NCBI GenBank assembly: GCA_024336345.1
Contig: JANFOG010000019.1
Span: 372,001 to 436,000, forward strand
Length of the DNA: 64,000 nucleotides
Reading direction: 5' to 3'
Source: Mariannaea sp. PMI_226
Lineage: Eukaryota; Ascomycota; Sordariomycetes; Hypocreales; Nectriaceae
Shown: piece after piece, positions 1-10,799 of the stretch
How the letters are laid out: the number at the start of each line of letters is the position of its first letter
Position numbering within the stretch: the first letter of the stretch is position 1
The notes under the pieces: generated by a model
What the model was told of the DNA's origin: nothing
Seen by the model: only the letters and a program-made list of their open reading frames with translations
Databases searched by the model: none
Translations under genes and position numbers: made by a program

Positions 1-235
1 GGGTCATGCTAGCAAAATTAAATCTTTTTAGCACGATTGACATTGAACAAAGAATGATGGACTTTACGAAATACATCCAAGGTACCGCAAGAAAATCCAA
101 GGCCATTGCCGTTAGGTTTTAACTTCATTTCTGAGTATCTTGCTGCCAAAGCAATTCCAAACCCACTTCGATCGAAAAGATTTCAATATGCTGAGCGATA
201 TAGTACTAGGGTGCAAAATCTTTGATGCAAACACA

Positions 236-1400
236 CTATACTTCGAGCTGCCGGAGGGTTGATGATAGCTCTTTGGCAGAGATTCTCTCATCTGCAACTG
301 GTTCCAGGAGCATGGCTGTTATTTTTTCGACAGGATTTGAACCGAGTTTCTCGCGCAGGACCTCAACCTTCTTCAGCCAGCTTGCCATGGCTCTAACAGC
401 ACCTGGCTGTTGAGGGATATCGAAAAGATTCCATATGTCCTCGTGGCATCTGGAAGTGGAATAGCCCGAAGAAGGAAGAGGAAAGTGACGCCCAGACCGA
501 ACATGTCGCTCTTGGGACCGCGTTTTCGTTGCATATATTCTGGAGCAACATACCACGGAGTACCACCGAGACATAATGTCTTGTCATTTGTCCTGGAAGC
601 CAAGCCAAAATCAATCAACCTAGCCCCTACTTCCTTCTTGTAGAGAATATTAGATGGCTTGATATCGTTGTGAACAATACCCTTGTCATTCAGATACTCT
701 AATGCTGAAGCCACATCGATTAATATTCGTCTCGTATCACTAAAGCCTCCTTTGAAGTTATTCTTTTTATCTCGCCATTGGCAGAGGTCGTGGCATTCGG
801 AGTATTCTCTATACAACGCCAAAAATCGAGCATCGGAGCCCTGAAGTTTGATGATTGCTGGCTATCGAGGTATATTAGCTTATTTACGGCTCTCTGTGGA
901 TAATGTAACGGACATGATCTAGTTCATGATGAATAGACACTTCATTCTCCCACATTCGTGCTAAATTTGAAGCCCACTGATACTGAGAAATTTTTCTCGT
1001 GCGGATGAATTTCATTGTCAAATAGCGGTCAACACCAAAGCTGCTGAGCGGTAAAGGCATCGCCAGCTATGATTGCGTAAGTGAAACACGACCTATAACA
1101 ACAGGAACAGTGAGACCATATAGGGCTCGAGCCCCTATAGACAGCCCCATCTATAGAAGATAAATAGCCTGCTGTAGGACCTTTCTATAGCTAGAAAACA
1201 AGACCTTCTATGCCTTGAAGTGGCCCCTATCCTATGTGACATTCATAACGACAGATCCTAAGGAAGAGTGCCGACCGTGGACAACTGATGCATTTCCTTT
1301 CGCCACGGCAATGTCACGTTCATGCAACAGCGTATAGGTCTCTGTCCGCTTGGGTCTTGAGGTCAAAGGTTGGCTTTCCCTTTCCGAAACGCTGACGTTT
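236..1400 (-). pseudogene. Serine/threonine protein kinase, broken by a 226-bp repeat insertion and a frameshift
   Basis: Minus-strand kinase domain. From its N-terminal side I read a glycine-loop-like stretch (AKGNASVVHG, about 1300-1280) and a beta-3 VVMKFIR with the ATP-binding Lys, which is cut exactly here by the repeat at 1016-1241. After the insertion come an alpha-C-like segment (MWENEVSIHHELDHVRYI), a short gap with stops or a mini-intron near 850-880, the catalytic loop HNDIKPSNIL (HxD), DFG (DFGLAS), APE (VAPEYMQ) and a C-lobe ending RISAKELSSTLRQLEV just before 236. A +1 frameshift lies near 440-470 between LLRAIPLPDA and HEDIWNLFD. Removing the insertion and one copy of its 5-bp target duplication restores one open frame across 1300-900. 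Being a kinase is secure from HxD, DFG and APE; the substrate is unknown. Calling it a pseudogene rests on the insertion plus the frameshift. Confidence 0.85.
1016..1241 (+). repeat. R226 interspersed repeat, copy 1 (solo-LTR-like or MITE)
   Basis: The 226-bp unit begins TGTCAAATAG and ends CTATGTGACA, so it has short inverted ends (TGTCA/TGACA) and TG...CA termini. It is flanked by a perfect 5-bp direct duplication TTCAT (1011-1015 and 1242-1246). Two further copies occur at 22253-22482 and 57346-57572. There is no ORF inside. TG...CA ends with a 5-bp duplication fit a solo LTR of a small retroelement; a MITE is the alternative. It interrupts the kinase gene within beta-3. Confidence 0.88.
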
Positions 1401-2117
1401 CTATGGATGGTTATCGAGTTCTCGGTTTCTCCGTTTCAAGCTAATATGCTGAGCAATTGCTACGCTTAGGATGTATCTTCTCTGGAGGATGAGAAGGTCT
1501 ATGTCGACATGGAGCTTCCCTGGGACCGCAGCGATTCTCCGTAAACCAGGCGTAAGGGCAACGGGGAGCCTTTGCCTCGAAATATTTCGATTTCGTTCGT
1601 CAGGCTTGCCCTCGGTCTTTAATGGCACGATTTCCAAAGAAGAGCTTAAGGTTTGAACGACCAAGCCGTCACTCCCCGGGTATAAAAAAGTGAAGGTGGA
1701 AACTACCGAGGGTAAAACAAAAACCAGGCTCCTTAGATGATTGTGATAGTATCACCTCTTTCGACGTCTCCGGCAATCGTAACCGAGACATTTGCTTGAT
1801 TTTGGTTGGAGTCAATGCAGGAAGACCAGCCGAAGATATAATGACTCTTGCGTCCGGTGGGATGTCTTGGAGTGACAGGTTCTGCACGGATGGAAGATCG
1901 ATCAGCTCCCGCTCTTCCCTGGCCGTTGCTTTTCGAGGTTGGCGACGGCCTCAGGTGAAGGGTTAGCTGGAGAACCATCCACAGAACTGTTTGAAAAGGC
2001 ATCTCTGGAAATCAGTTCGTCTGCCCGAAGACGTGATTTGATGTAGCTCTCCAGATGGAGATTTGTTGACAACTGCCTTGCAGCGAGTTCTCCTTCTGAA
2101 CGATGACAACTAGCCAT
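1401..2117 (-). pseudogene. Probable N-terminal part of the same kinase gene, decayed
   Basis: Upstream of the kinase domain the minus strand holds several protein-like but frame-broken stretches. An ATG at 2117 opens about 71 codons (MASCHRSEGELAARQ...). A stretch in another frame contains GRKSHYIFGWSSC, and an 87-codon stretch between 1664 and 1401 runs up to the kinase. Their order and strand suggest one gene with an N-terminal regulatory region. A FHA domain is possible because such kinases exist in fungi and the SHYIFG segment would suit one, but I cannot confirm it. Introns and decay cannot be told apart here by eye. Confidence 0.35.
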
Positions 2118-2125
2118 AATAAGAT

Positions 2126-2374
2126 TGTCACGGAACGTAGGGTCAGAAATGTAGGTGTGACGATAAGTGACTTCCCCAGACTACCTAATCCTATGAGGGG
2201 TTTATATAAGGGATTTTCCCCTGAAGACGCCCCCCTGAATAGGGGAAGAGGGGCCGGGGGCCCCCCACAGGGGCCGCCGAGACCGGCTACTAAGATCACC
2301 CTATGGGTATATTACAGTGGAAGGCTTGAGGTATCTATAGGATCCATCTACATCGAGCTGGGCTCTCCGTGACA
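2126..2374. mobile_element. LTR-like element (solo LTR or LTR remnant)
   Basis: The 249-bp unit is bounded by perfect 9-bp inverted ends, TGTCACGGA at 2126-2134 and TCCGTGACA at 2366-2374, i.e. TG...CA. Inside lies a TATA-like TTTATATAAGGG and a GC-rich palindromic stretch near 2250-2275. The 5-bp flanks differ (AAGAT against CTTAC), so no target duplication is visible. It could be a solo LTR that has lost its duplication, one LTR of a deleted element, or a DNA element. It sits 9 bp upstream of the ATG of the kinase N-terminal fragment. Confidence 0.6.
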
Positions 2375-2500
2375 CTTACAAACTTAAATAAAGGTAAAGT
2401 TACAACTACTATTTAAGATCTTAAATACTATAATAAGCTACTATTATTACTTAAATTACTAGCTTAAATGGATTATAATACCATTATAATCCTATATATA
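2375..2500. other. AT-rich spacer with no gene
   Basis: A very AT/TA-rich stretch (runs such as TTATAATACCATTATAATCC) between the LTR-like element and the UVDE remnant. No ORF or RNA gene is recognisable. The composition fits heavily RIP-mutated sequence. Confidence 0.5.
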
Positions 2501-3247
2501 GGTGGAACTTATGGCGATAGGGCTGCAATGCTGGATCGCTTCCGAGAGAATTATTTGAAACTCTTTAATAGCATCAAATGGCAACTGGTATTGGAGAATG
2601 ACGACATAGCATAAAGCGTCTATAATTTGCTGCCAATTTGCGAAGAACTCAACATACCCCTCGTCCTAGATTTTTTTCATCACAACATCCTTTTCGACCC
2701 TAGCCTGCGTGAAGGAACTTGTGACATCATAGACCTATTTGGCCGCATTAATGAAACTTGGAAAAGGAAGGGAATCATACAAAAGATGCATTATAGCGAA
2801 CAGATGCCATCAGCCATCAGCCTACGAGAGCGCCAAAACCGTTGTGCTCGGGTCAAGACGCTTCCTCCATGTGCATGTGACATGGATTTGATGATTGAGG
2901 CAAAGGATAAGGAACAGGCCATTTTTGAGTTGATGCATACCTACAAGTTGCCTGGGTGGGACAAGTTCAATAACATGATCCCGCATGAGCGTGATGATAA
3001 CTTGCGAAAAGCTAATTGGAGAAGAAGCGCGAAGAAAGGGAAGGAAAAAATAACTGAAGTCAATGGCGAAGAATGTGAGGATAGAATAGAAATTTCAGAG
3101 GAAACTGTCGACCAAGAAGACTTCGCTATGGGCGGACCACAGAACCGAGTATATTGGCCGGAGGGCCTTGAAGAGTGGCTGCGGCCAGAAAAGACGGAGA
3201 CTCAACAAGCCAAAGAAAATGAAGTCTGCATGTATAAGCTGGGCTGA
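2501..3247 (+). pseudogene. UV-damage endonuclease (UVDE family), 5'-truncated with in-frame stop
   Basis: The readable protein is the C-terminal part of a UVDE/Uve1-type endonuclease, a TIM-barrel enzyme that nicks 5' to UV photoproducts. From 2501 it reads GTYGDRAAMLDRFRENYLKL, then VLENDDIA, then a TAA stop at 2612-2614 where the family continues with Trp. It goes on as SVYNLLPICEELNIP, a histidine-rich metal-site segment (LDFFHHN), the KMHYSEQ segment and a charged basic tail. The stop is at 3245-3247. The N-terminal half is absent and the sequence before 2501 is AT-rich spacer. Family membership is secure from the VLENDD / CEELNIPLVLD / HYSE series; the copy cannot make a whole enzyme. 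Confidence 0.88.
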
Positions 3248-3268
3248 AAGTTGGGTAATATCTTCTAT

Positions 3269-4121
3269 ATGAGAAGGGATGGTATTCGGGTAAATAATAG
3301 TTTTAACTGGACAATTCAATCAGGACGCGTCGTCACGGGCCGTGGCAGTTGCCTATACAACCTGGCTCGTCACCTCATTGATTGCTACACTTGCGATCAA
3401 TGCCCACTCTTGTGCCCAGTGGTGTAACAATTAGAAGTGTGCCGTAACACGGGTTGTCCTCTCTACAATTGCTGGCTACTATTTGGTGATGGCCGACGGT
3501 ATTGGGGGTGTGTGGGGGTCTATCGAAAATGTATTGTATTTTGAATGTATTTTGAAAAAGAGTGTAGCGTATGCATGCAATGCCAGAACAGAGGCTGAGG
3601 CCGCCATAAAATGGGAAGCAAAAAGATCAGATATTACCTGGTGGGCTGATGTTACAACTGGGCCGTTGGCTCATTTCGCAAATCAAATTTCACGAGATAC
3701 CACTGAGCCAATAACTGTGGTGATCGGAGGGTTTACTCCGGGAACCAATGAACGAACATCAACCTTCAGAGACAACCTGATATAGCGGCAATTCTCTCCG
3801 AGTTTTGGGTTCATATTACACTCACAAAGTCCATATGGTTTACTTAATCCAGTCAAACCTGATGAACTGCTAGGTAGTAATCCTGATTTCGAGATTGATG
3901 TTAGCTGTTACCATCATCCCACCACCCGACCGACAGATACGTCCTGGAGTAAGGAAGAGATGCTGGCGTATCTTGATTGGAGCAAGGCAGAAGAGGATCC
4001 GGTTGAGGCTCTGGTAGCGGCTGAGATGGAAGGTAACCCCTTCTCTAGGAGAAGAGGTATGCGTGAGATCTGGGAGGAGGCCGCAGCGGATTGTCATGCA
4101 CGAGGCATTGTATTTAGATAA
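3269..4121 (+). pseudogene. Broken hypothetical protein gene
   Basis: Two linked coding stretches lie on the plus strand. The first (3269-3427) encodes a cysteine-rich segment (CYTCDQCPLLCPVV) and ends in TAA. The second runs from about 3443 with a hydrophobic start (VVLSTIAGYYLVMADGIGG) to TAA at 4119-4121, interrupted once by TAG at 3783-3785. Across that stop the frame continues sensibly (SPYGLLNPVKPDELLG, then an acidic, Trp-containing C-terminus ending ARGIVFR). I do not recognise the family. The TAG would revert to CAG or TGG by one RIP-type change. Confidence 0.55.
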
Positions 4122-4686
4122 GTAGGTAACAACGAACTGTCACTAAAAACACCAGGCGGCAGCCCTAGGTAACTGCAGCTGTGTGTGGGAAGCCGGGGGC
4201 GCGCAAAAGTTAGTCAGCAGGGCGCGCAATATTAAATGCGCGCCCAGGCGCCTCTGTATTGACCGCCTCACTGTGGCAGAAAGCCGCCATGGGCAGCACA
4301 CCGCGTGTTAGAGATCAACCCACTGGGTAATATGTAATAGCTGCCTGGTTTTCCGTTGCGGCCTAGTCTCTTCCTAGAGAATTAATGTTGTACTTGCCAG
4401 ACTCACCGTTCCCCATGATTCCTTTCTTGCCTCATCCACGAAGTGCTTAGTCCCCTTTTACCCTGTACCGATGCCTCGTCTGGGAGATATCATTTCCCTC
4501 TTGCACTCTACTCAATCCAGTCCCGTTCTCTCGCCTCTTTTGACCTCCCTATACCACAGCCCAGTGGTCACTTTCTCAAACCTGTCATATCGCTGGCGCT
4601 GGATCACGGAAAGTTATGTGAACTGACTCAGCCGGGCTGTTCAACGAACAGTTAGCTATGTCAATCTCCACCCCAATGATGGCGAC
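4122..4686. other. Non-coding stretch before LINE ORF1; may contain the LINE 5' UTR
   Basis: No gene is recognised. A perfect 9-bp inverted repeat (GGGCGCGCA ... TGCGCGCCC) with an 8-bp AT-rich loop sits near 4220-4245. From about 4380 the sequence is pyrimidine-rich and could be the LINE 5' UTR, but the exact 5' end of the element cannot be set without another copy. Confidence 0.4.
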
Positions 4687-6622
4687 ATGGCCACTTCTTC
4701 ACAGCCCGTTGATTATTCTCCCGTTTCCTCACCTTTGCTCCGGCCTGCCATGCCCGGCCGACCCATATCCAGTTCATCAAACCAGTTGGTCGTCACGTCC
4801 ATTCCAAACCACGGCTTGTCTACCCTGCTCGCTACTGGACCCAATACACCCCCGTCGCCAACACCTTCCCTTGTCATCATACTTTCTTGGCATACAAGTG
4901 TTAAGAAAGTGGCCTGGCCTACACCAATTTCCTTAACAAGTGCGCAACACCTGCCTGAACCTGCGCTTCGCGCAGCCTCCAACGGCGGCCATGGCATCCG
5001 CCACCGGCCCGTCCGCCCTCACAAATCCTTTTGATCTCGGGATTCACACTCCTGTCAATCTAAACCGGAGAGCGCGCACCGCCCTCTTGCAAAACAGCCC
5101 CGCTGTTGTGGATGGCCCAGCCCGTGTCTTACTCACGCACCAAACGACCAACGAACACACGCCCTCACCACTCACTGCCACTTCTGCCGCTATAATCACT
5201 GAAGGATCTCATTTCGGCCCCACATCCAACCTGCCGGGTCCCACACGGGACACGGAGCGCCAACCGGTATCTATTATCAAGTCAGCCAATAGACTTGCCT
5301 ATGAGTGCATAGAGGAGTATAATGCCAAATTGAGGGTATTCCAGGCTCTCTACGCTAAGTTTGAAGAGGCCATTGCCCAATTCCCTATTGGACCTGAAAG
5401 AGAACTCGCACAGAAGTTTTCCGACGACTTCCTGGACTCCTGGAATGAAGAGCTTTCTGGAACTAAGACTACCTCTAGACCTACTTACAGCATTGTGGCT
5501 GCCCGATCGCTCGCGGATGAGCGACCACATAGGTAACGTCAACAACAGCCCCCAGTTCACCAGGGGCAACCCTTGCAATCTATGCAATACGCCCCACCCC
5601 GCAACAACCTCCGCGTTTTCATCCGACTAGATGCCGCACACCCCGCCAGGAACCAAACCAGCTATGCCATTCGATCTCACATTTCCCTGAAACTCGGAGT
5701 GGAGCAACGGAGAATCCCACAAGTCTTCCGAGTCAACTCCGGCTGGGCGGTGCTAACCACCGACACTACTATACGGGACCTCCTCATTAAGAAACAATCC
5801 ATATAGGCCATGGAACTCCATCTAATAACGGTCGAGGCCAGCAAAACCTGATATACCTATATTATCTCAGATTACCCATGCAAACTAACAGACCTTTATG
5901 GCAACAAAACAGATAGCAACGTCACCATCAATGAAGAAATTGAGATGCAAATAGGGCTGAAACCCGTCAACATCCGACCAGCGAAATCACAGCTTGATAA
6001 CCCCCTCACAAAATCTTTGCTAATATCTTTCCTCAAGCCCACCAAGAAGTTCTGGCGCCTTTTTGGCAGCCGACCAGCTAGGTTTCTTCCGAAACCGAAC
6101 CGCCCTAGACAATGCGACATTTGTCTAGATTTCCATGTTCGCCATTCCTGCCACCAACTCCCATTGTGTGCCCGCTGTGGTAAGCGTGGCCACGATCCTC
6201 GGGCTTGCTTTGCCCCGGAATAGTGTGCCAACTGCCTTGGCCCACACAATGCAAAATTCGCCTAATGTCCAGCGGGCCCGAAGAAGGTCAACGGAAGCTT
6301 CCGCCAATTGACCAAGGAGCAAAGGGAGCACATACAAATCGTGGGCGCTAAGACATATCATCAACACAATGCGAGCACACAACAACACGCATCTATAGGA
6401 CCAAAGAATGGAATCGCAATGGTAGACGACGCCGGAGCGGCCGGACACTCAAGTGCTTGCACATCAAGCCCAGCGGAGTCCAGAGCCCCATCGTGCATCA
6501 TGGTAGCCACCACGCCTAGGGGAGAGGGCAAGGAGATGCAGGAAGAATCGGAGAACCTGGCACCTGGTTCCCCCAGAAAGCGCCGGATTGTCCTCATCAC
6601 CCGTCCCAATAACCAGGAATAA
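4687..6622 (+). pseudogene. LINE-1 ORF1 (gag-like, CCHC zinc knuckles)
   Basis: The main frame reads from about 4940 (MASATGPSALTNPFDLG at 4991) with TAG/TAA interruptions to the stop at 6620-6622. The C-terminal third holds a row of nucleic-acid-binding knuckles. One is perfect CX2CX4HX4C (CARCGKRGHDPRAC, about 6168-6210), preceded by a CDICLDFHVRHSC knuckle and followed, across a TAG, by CANCLGPHNAKFA. This is the ORF1 protein that packages LINE RNA. An earlier open stretch (4687-5034) is in a second frame, so a frameshift or separate start lies near 4940. Non-functional as read. Confidence 0.85.
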
Positions 6623-6639
6623 AAACTCTTACACAAGAG

Positions 6640-9600
6640 GAAAAGTGAAGACCCTACAGGTCTTCCAGGCCAACGTTAGCAAGATCCCCCCAGCCCACAA
6701 TTGTGCACTGGCACTTGCGGACTCAGAAGGATATGACATTATTCTACTTCAAGAGCCATAGACGTTAGTAAGCAGCTCTCAATGTCTTACTAAAACCCAT
6801 CCGGCATATAATACCTACTCGCCAGTCGATAATTGGGACAATAATGATACACGATCCAGAGTCATAACATACATCCGCCGAAGCTCTTGCCTTATGGTAG
6901 ACTAGAAATGGCCATATTAATCTTGCGACATTTTGTGGCTTGCAGTAGATAGACTGACTATAGTCTACTTCTATCAACAAAACGACAAGCGCAATGCGCT
7001 TAACACTCTATTGTGGTGGCCGATTCCTGACAATTGTCTAGCGGCAGGTGATTTCAACGCGAGACACTGCACCTGGCAGACGGGATTGACCACAAATTGC
7101 GGCAGAGATATCGCATCTTGGGCGATGGAGAATGATCTCTTCCTACTCAATACACTGGATATTGCCACTAATCCCTACGGAAACACAATAGACCTCGCCT
7201 TCACAAATATTCCACTGGCCAAAGCTACAATTGAGGATCATCTGGCTACTAGCTCTAATCACTTTACACTCAGCATCTCACTCCCTTATCCCAACTTAGT
7301 ACCCATACAACCAAGCAAGGTCCAACTAATAACTGAAGATAAACTAAAATGCTTTATGGAGATTGTAGAACTTAAATGCGAGGGAATTCCATCTACTGCC
7401 TCAAGCACTACAGAGCTAGACGAGCTAGCATCTGCACTTATTGGGCTTTTGCAAATAGCAGCAAGAGCAGCCGGTCGTCCCGTTCGGAAAGGAGGACGCA
7501 GCGCTCTATGGTGGACGAAGGAGTGTGCTGGCGCCACGGCAGAATACCGTGCGATCAGAAGGCTCTACCCGCTTGGGTTTGGCAAGGAAGTTTAACTAGC
7601 CAAGCGATAGTTTCAGTATGTAGTCCGCCGAGCCAAACGACTCTTTTGGAGGAATCTCATTGATAGCTTTTTAGACAGTCAATCTATGTTTAAGGCCGTT
7701 TGGTGGCTAAGGTCATTAGGGCCCTTCCAACCGCCGCTATTACAAATTGGCAATAAGGTCTTTAAAACTCAATTCAATAAAGCAAACGCCCTTTAGCATG
7801 CCACTTTGGAGCGCCAAATTGCGGAGGATGATATTAAGGACCCTTAGATCTCGGTGGAATCTCTAAGGGAAATCCCATTTAGCCAGTATATTTCGCTAAA
7901 AGAAGCCGAGCATGCGACCCTACAGACAGGGAACACATCCTCGGGCGCTAATAACATCACAGTCCAGCTGCTCAAAGCTATCTAGCACATAATCGGAAAC
8001 CATATTTGTTAGCTCTTCCAAGCATATCTGGCTATAGGTTATTACCCAAAGTTATTTAGAGTTGCGAAAGTGGTTATAATTGTTAAACTAGGTTAAAGAG
8101 ACCTTATATCTCCTCACTTATAGCAACCAATCTCCTTACTCTCTTGTCTCGGCAAAGGGCTTGAGCAACTTATCGCTCGATAACTAATATGGGCATCTAT
8201 ACACTATGGTGTCCTCCACCCACAGCAGTTTGGAGCGCTCCCTAAACGGTCTGCGATGGATCTTATGATGGCGCTGGTATATAATATCAAAGAGGCATTC
8301 GCCAATAATAAAGTAGCCACAGTTGTTACAATGGACATCCAGGGCGCCTTTGACACAGTTATGCGCAATAGGCTCATTCTGAGGCTCTGCGAACAAGGCT
8401 GGCCAGATTTCCTTGCAAGATGGGCTGGGTCCTTCATGCACAGTCGTTCTGCCCGCATACGATACCAAGACATCACGACTCCCTTCTCAGCCTTACAGTG
8501 CGGACTGCCTCAAGGCTCACCAGTATCACCGATTCTCTTTTTACTCTACACGGAACCCATCTACAGGCTGGGCAATCCCAAGGGTCGCTTCGGCTACGCA
8601 GATAATACAGCTATTCTATGCGTTAGCAACACAGTAAAGGAAACGGCTGCAATGGCCTCCAGACACGTAGAAGAGTTAATCTAATGGGGCTCAGCTAATG
8701 GTATATTATTTGACTCTAAGAAGACTGAGGTCATGCACTTTTCCTGTCTTGGTCTCAAGATAATGCCTCCAGTAAGTCATGGTGACGCAAAGAAACGACC
8801 GGATGATGCCATATGTTGGCTTGGTATCTGGCTAAATAGCAAACTATTATTTCACATCCACGTAAACAAGATGACAGCATCGGCACAAGCTGTTGCCTAT
8901 TACTTGAAGGGGCTTGCAAATATGCGGCATGGCCCACTGCCAGGAGCGGTGCGGACAGCCGTGAGGGCTTGCATCGAACCTTCGCTGCTGTACGGAGCCG
9001 AAGCATAGTACCTAGGACCGACCCGCCCCTAATGGAACCAGCCAGCCAAGGACCGCCCATCAGGCATCCAAACCCTTATACTTCAAATGGCTAAAGCCAT
9101 TAACCAATCCATAAAAGCCATACTCCCCGTCTGGAAAACCACTCCTCTGGCCGTCCTGCACCAAAAAAGCGGGATTCCACCTATCAACCAGCTCCTAGAA
9201 GCCCGACATCTCCGCTTCTCCTGTCGACTCAAGTCTCTTGATGAAGCCCACCCTCTAGTGGACCGCACTCATCAACCCAAACAGCCGGCATATTACAACC
9301 TTATTAAACACAAATACTAAATACCGGAGAAGAGCTTTAGGACACGCCTCCGATATACCGACCAACTTCTCAAACACTGCCCATAGCCATGTCTACTTTA
9401 GCCGCGGTTTAGTAAAGAGCAGGCAATCCCTCTCCAAGCCACATCGAAAGAAGCTTTAACCCAAATCTTCCTAAAATGGATATAGTCAATCGATTCGCTC
9501 ACTTTAGTCGTGTACTCAGATGGCTCGCTATCTACCAATGGAGTAGCCAGCTACGGCTTCACTATCCATCAGAATAACTCGGCTGTCCAAAATGGGTTGG

Positions 9601-10346
9601 GTCGCCTCGGCCCTACTGAAGTATTTAACGCTGAGGCTAAGGGAGCGCTTAAAGGGCTAAAAGTAGCCCTAGACCTCCCAGACGCAGCAACACGAGACAT
9701 CATAGTATGCCTAGACAACCTCGCCGCCGGCTCCTGCCTCCGAGGCACTCCTTCCGACTTGTCTCAAGAGGTGTTCCTCGATTTTCAGAAGCTGGCTATA
9801 TCGCATGGAGCCACACATATTCGCTGGGTCCCCGGTCACACAGACATCCCCGGTAATGAAAAGGCCGATATATTAGCCAAAGCAGCATCTTCGCTGCCGG
9901 AACCCGAGGGAGCTCGCCCGACACTAGCGCACTTAAGAAGAATTGCAAAATATAAGCCAAAAGAAACCTTCGGGGTGTGGTGGATGACCTCCGAACCGAA
10001 ACAATACCAGAAACTCAATCTCAAGGCGACTATACGCTGCCCACCAGAGCTTTCACTCCTGCAAGCAACTCTTCACCATCTGCTTGCAGCAAGGACCCTA
10101 TACGGGGACTTTGTTGCATATTATGAGTGGCTTTATCATTATGATGTATGTTTGACCTATTCTTGCGGCAGGCGTAAGTCACTAGATCACATCTTCTATT
10201 GCAAGAAGGTATCACCATGCCATCAGATGAGGTTGGGTCCTTCACCAGAAGCAGCAGTCAGCCTTGCATTAGGTAAAGATTTTAATAAATTTATCAAATT
10301 AGCAAGGAAAAGCGCTTTCTTTTCGAAAATATGCCCTTATCAATAG
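6640..10346 (+). pseudogene. LINE-1 ORF2: endonuclease, reverse transcriptase, RNase H
   Basis: The domains follow in order. The AP-like endonuclease (EEP) starts with LQVFQANVSKIP and ILLQEP, then GDFNARHCTWQ (about 7052) and SNHFTL. The reverse transcriptase has TMDIQGAFDTV (about 8330), GLPQGSPVSPILF and FGYADN. The RNase H has YSDGSLSTNG (9510), an EVFNAEAKGAL helix, DNLAAGSC and GHTDIPGNEKAD. A C-terminal cysteine segment (TYSCGRRKSLDHIFYCKK) follows. The catalytic YADD is YADN here. More than a dozen TAG/TAA stops occur; examples are near 6762, 7594, 7797, 8683, 9006 and 9031. Identity is certain; activity is impossible in this copy. Confidence 0.92.
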
Positions 10347-10752
10347 GCGAGTGCGATTGAACACACACTTATGTGCCCCCTTCCACTCTCTTACTCTTTC
10401 ATTTGTCCCCTCTTCTACTTTTGTGGTAGGCTCCCTGGATCTAAAATCACCCCTTTCAATATCTAGACAGCCTTCCTCCAAACACATACACTACCCCAAT
10501 TTGGGACCTCGCACATAGCGGCGTTCGATATAAACGCCGCGCCTAGCCATCCTGCTGACGGATAACAGGCTCGAATTAGTGCGCCTTAGAGCTGTAAATA
10601 TGCTAGATAGTACTCTGCTTTCTTAAAGCGCTTCAATGTAAGATAGACTTAGCATTAGTTCCTAGCTCAGCACGTCCTTTGTCCCGATAGGGAATCTTAC
10701 GGGCCTCACGGCCCCGGACGAAAAATACACATACATACATACATACATACCC
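10347..10752 (+). repeat. LINE-1 3' UTR with conserved terminal hairpin and (ACAT)n tail
   Basis: About 260 bp (10490-10752) recurs at 34196-34455 at high identity. The last 90 bp recurs more loosely at 41697-41789 and, inverted, at 14346-14460. The shared end is an AGCTCAGCACGTCC block, a GGGCC-loop-GGCCCC stem, GGACGAAAAATA and then ACAT repeats. The stem is a plausible recognition site for the element's reverse transcriptase, as in other LINEs; that is inference. Confidence 0.85.
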
Positions 10753-10799
10753 CCGTCGCCAAACGGGCCCGGACCAGACCAAGGTAGGAGCAACAACAG

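Larger units (their letters stand above)
4687..10752 (+). mobile_element. Tad1-like LINE retrotransposon, near full length, RIP-decayed (LINE-1)
   Basis: The order is ORF1 (gag-like, zinc knuckles), ORF2 (endonuclease, reverse transcriptase, RNase H, C-terminal CCHC-like segment), a 3' UTR, and a tail of six ACAT units ending near 10752. This is the layout of fungal Tad1/I-like non-LTR elements. Nearly all interrupting stops are TAG or TAA where Trp or Gln is expected. The start given is the first ATG-rich ORF1 region; the true 5' end may lie up to 300 bp earlier. No target-site duplication could be assigned. Confidence 0.9.

Noticed and set aside
8184..8476. Two overlapping minus-strand frames of 90-94 codons
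   Set aside because: Antisense shadows of the LINE-1 reverse transcriptase domain.
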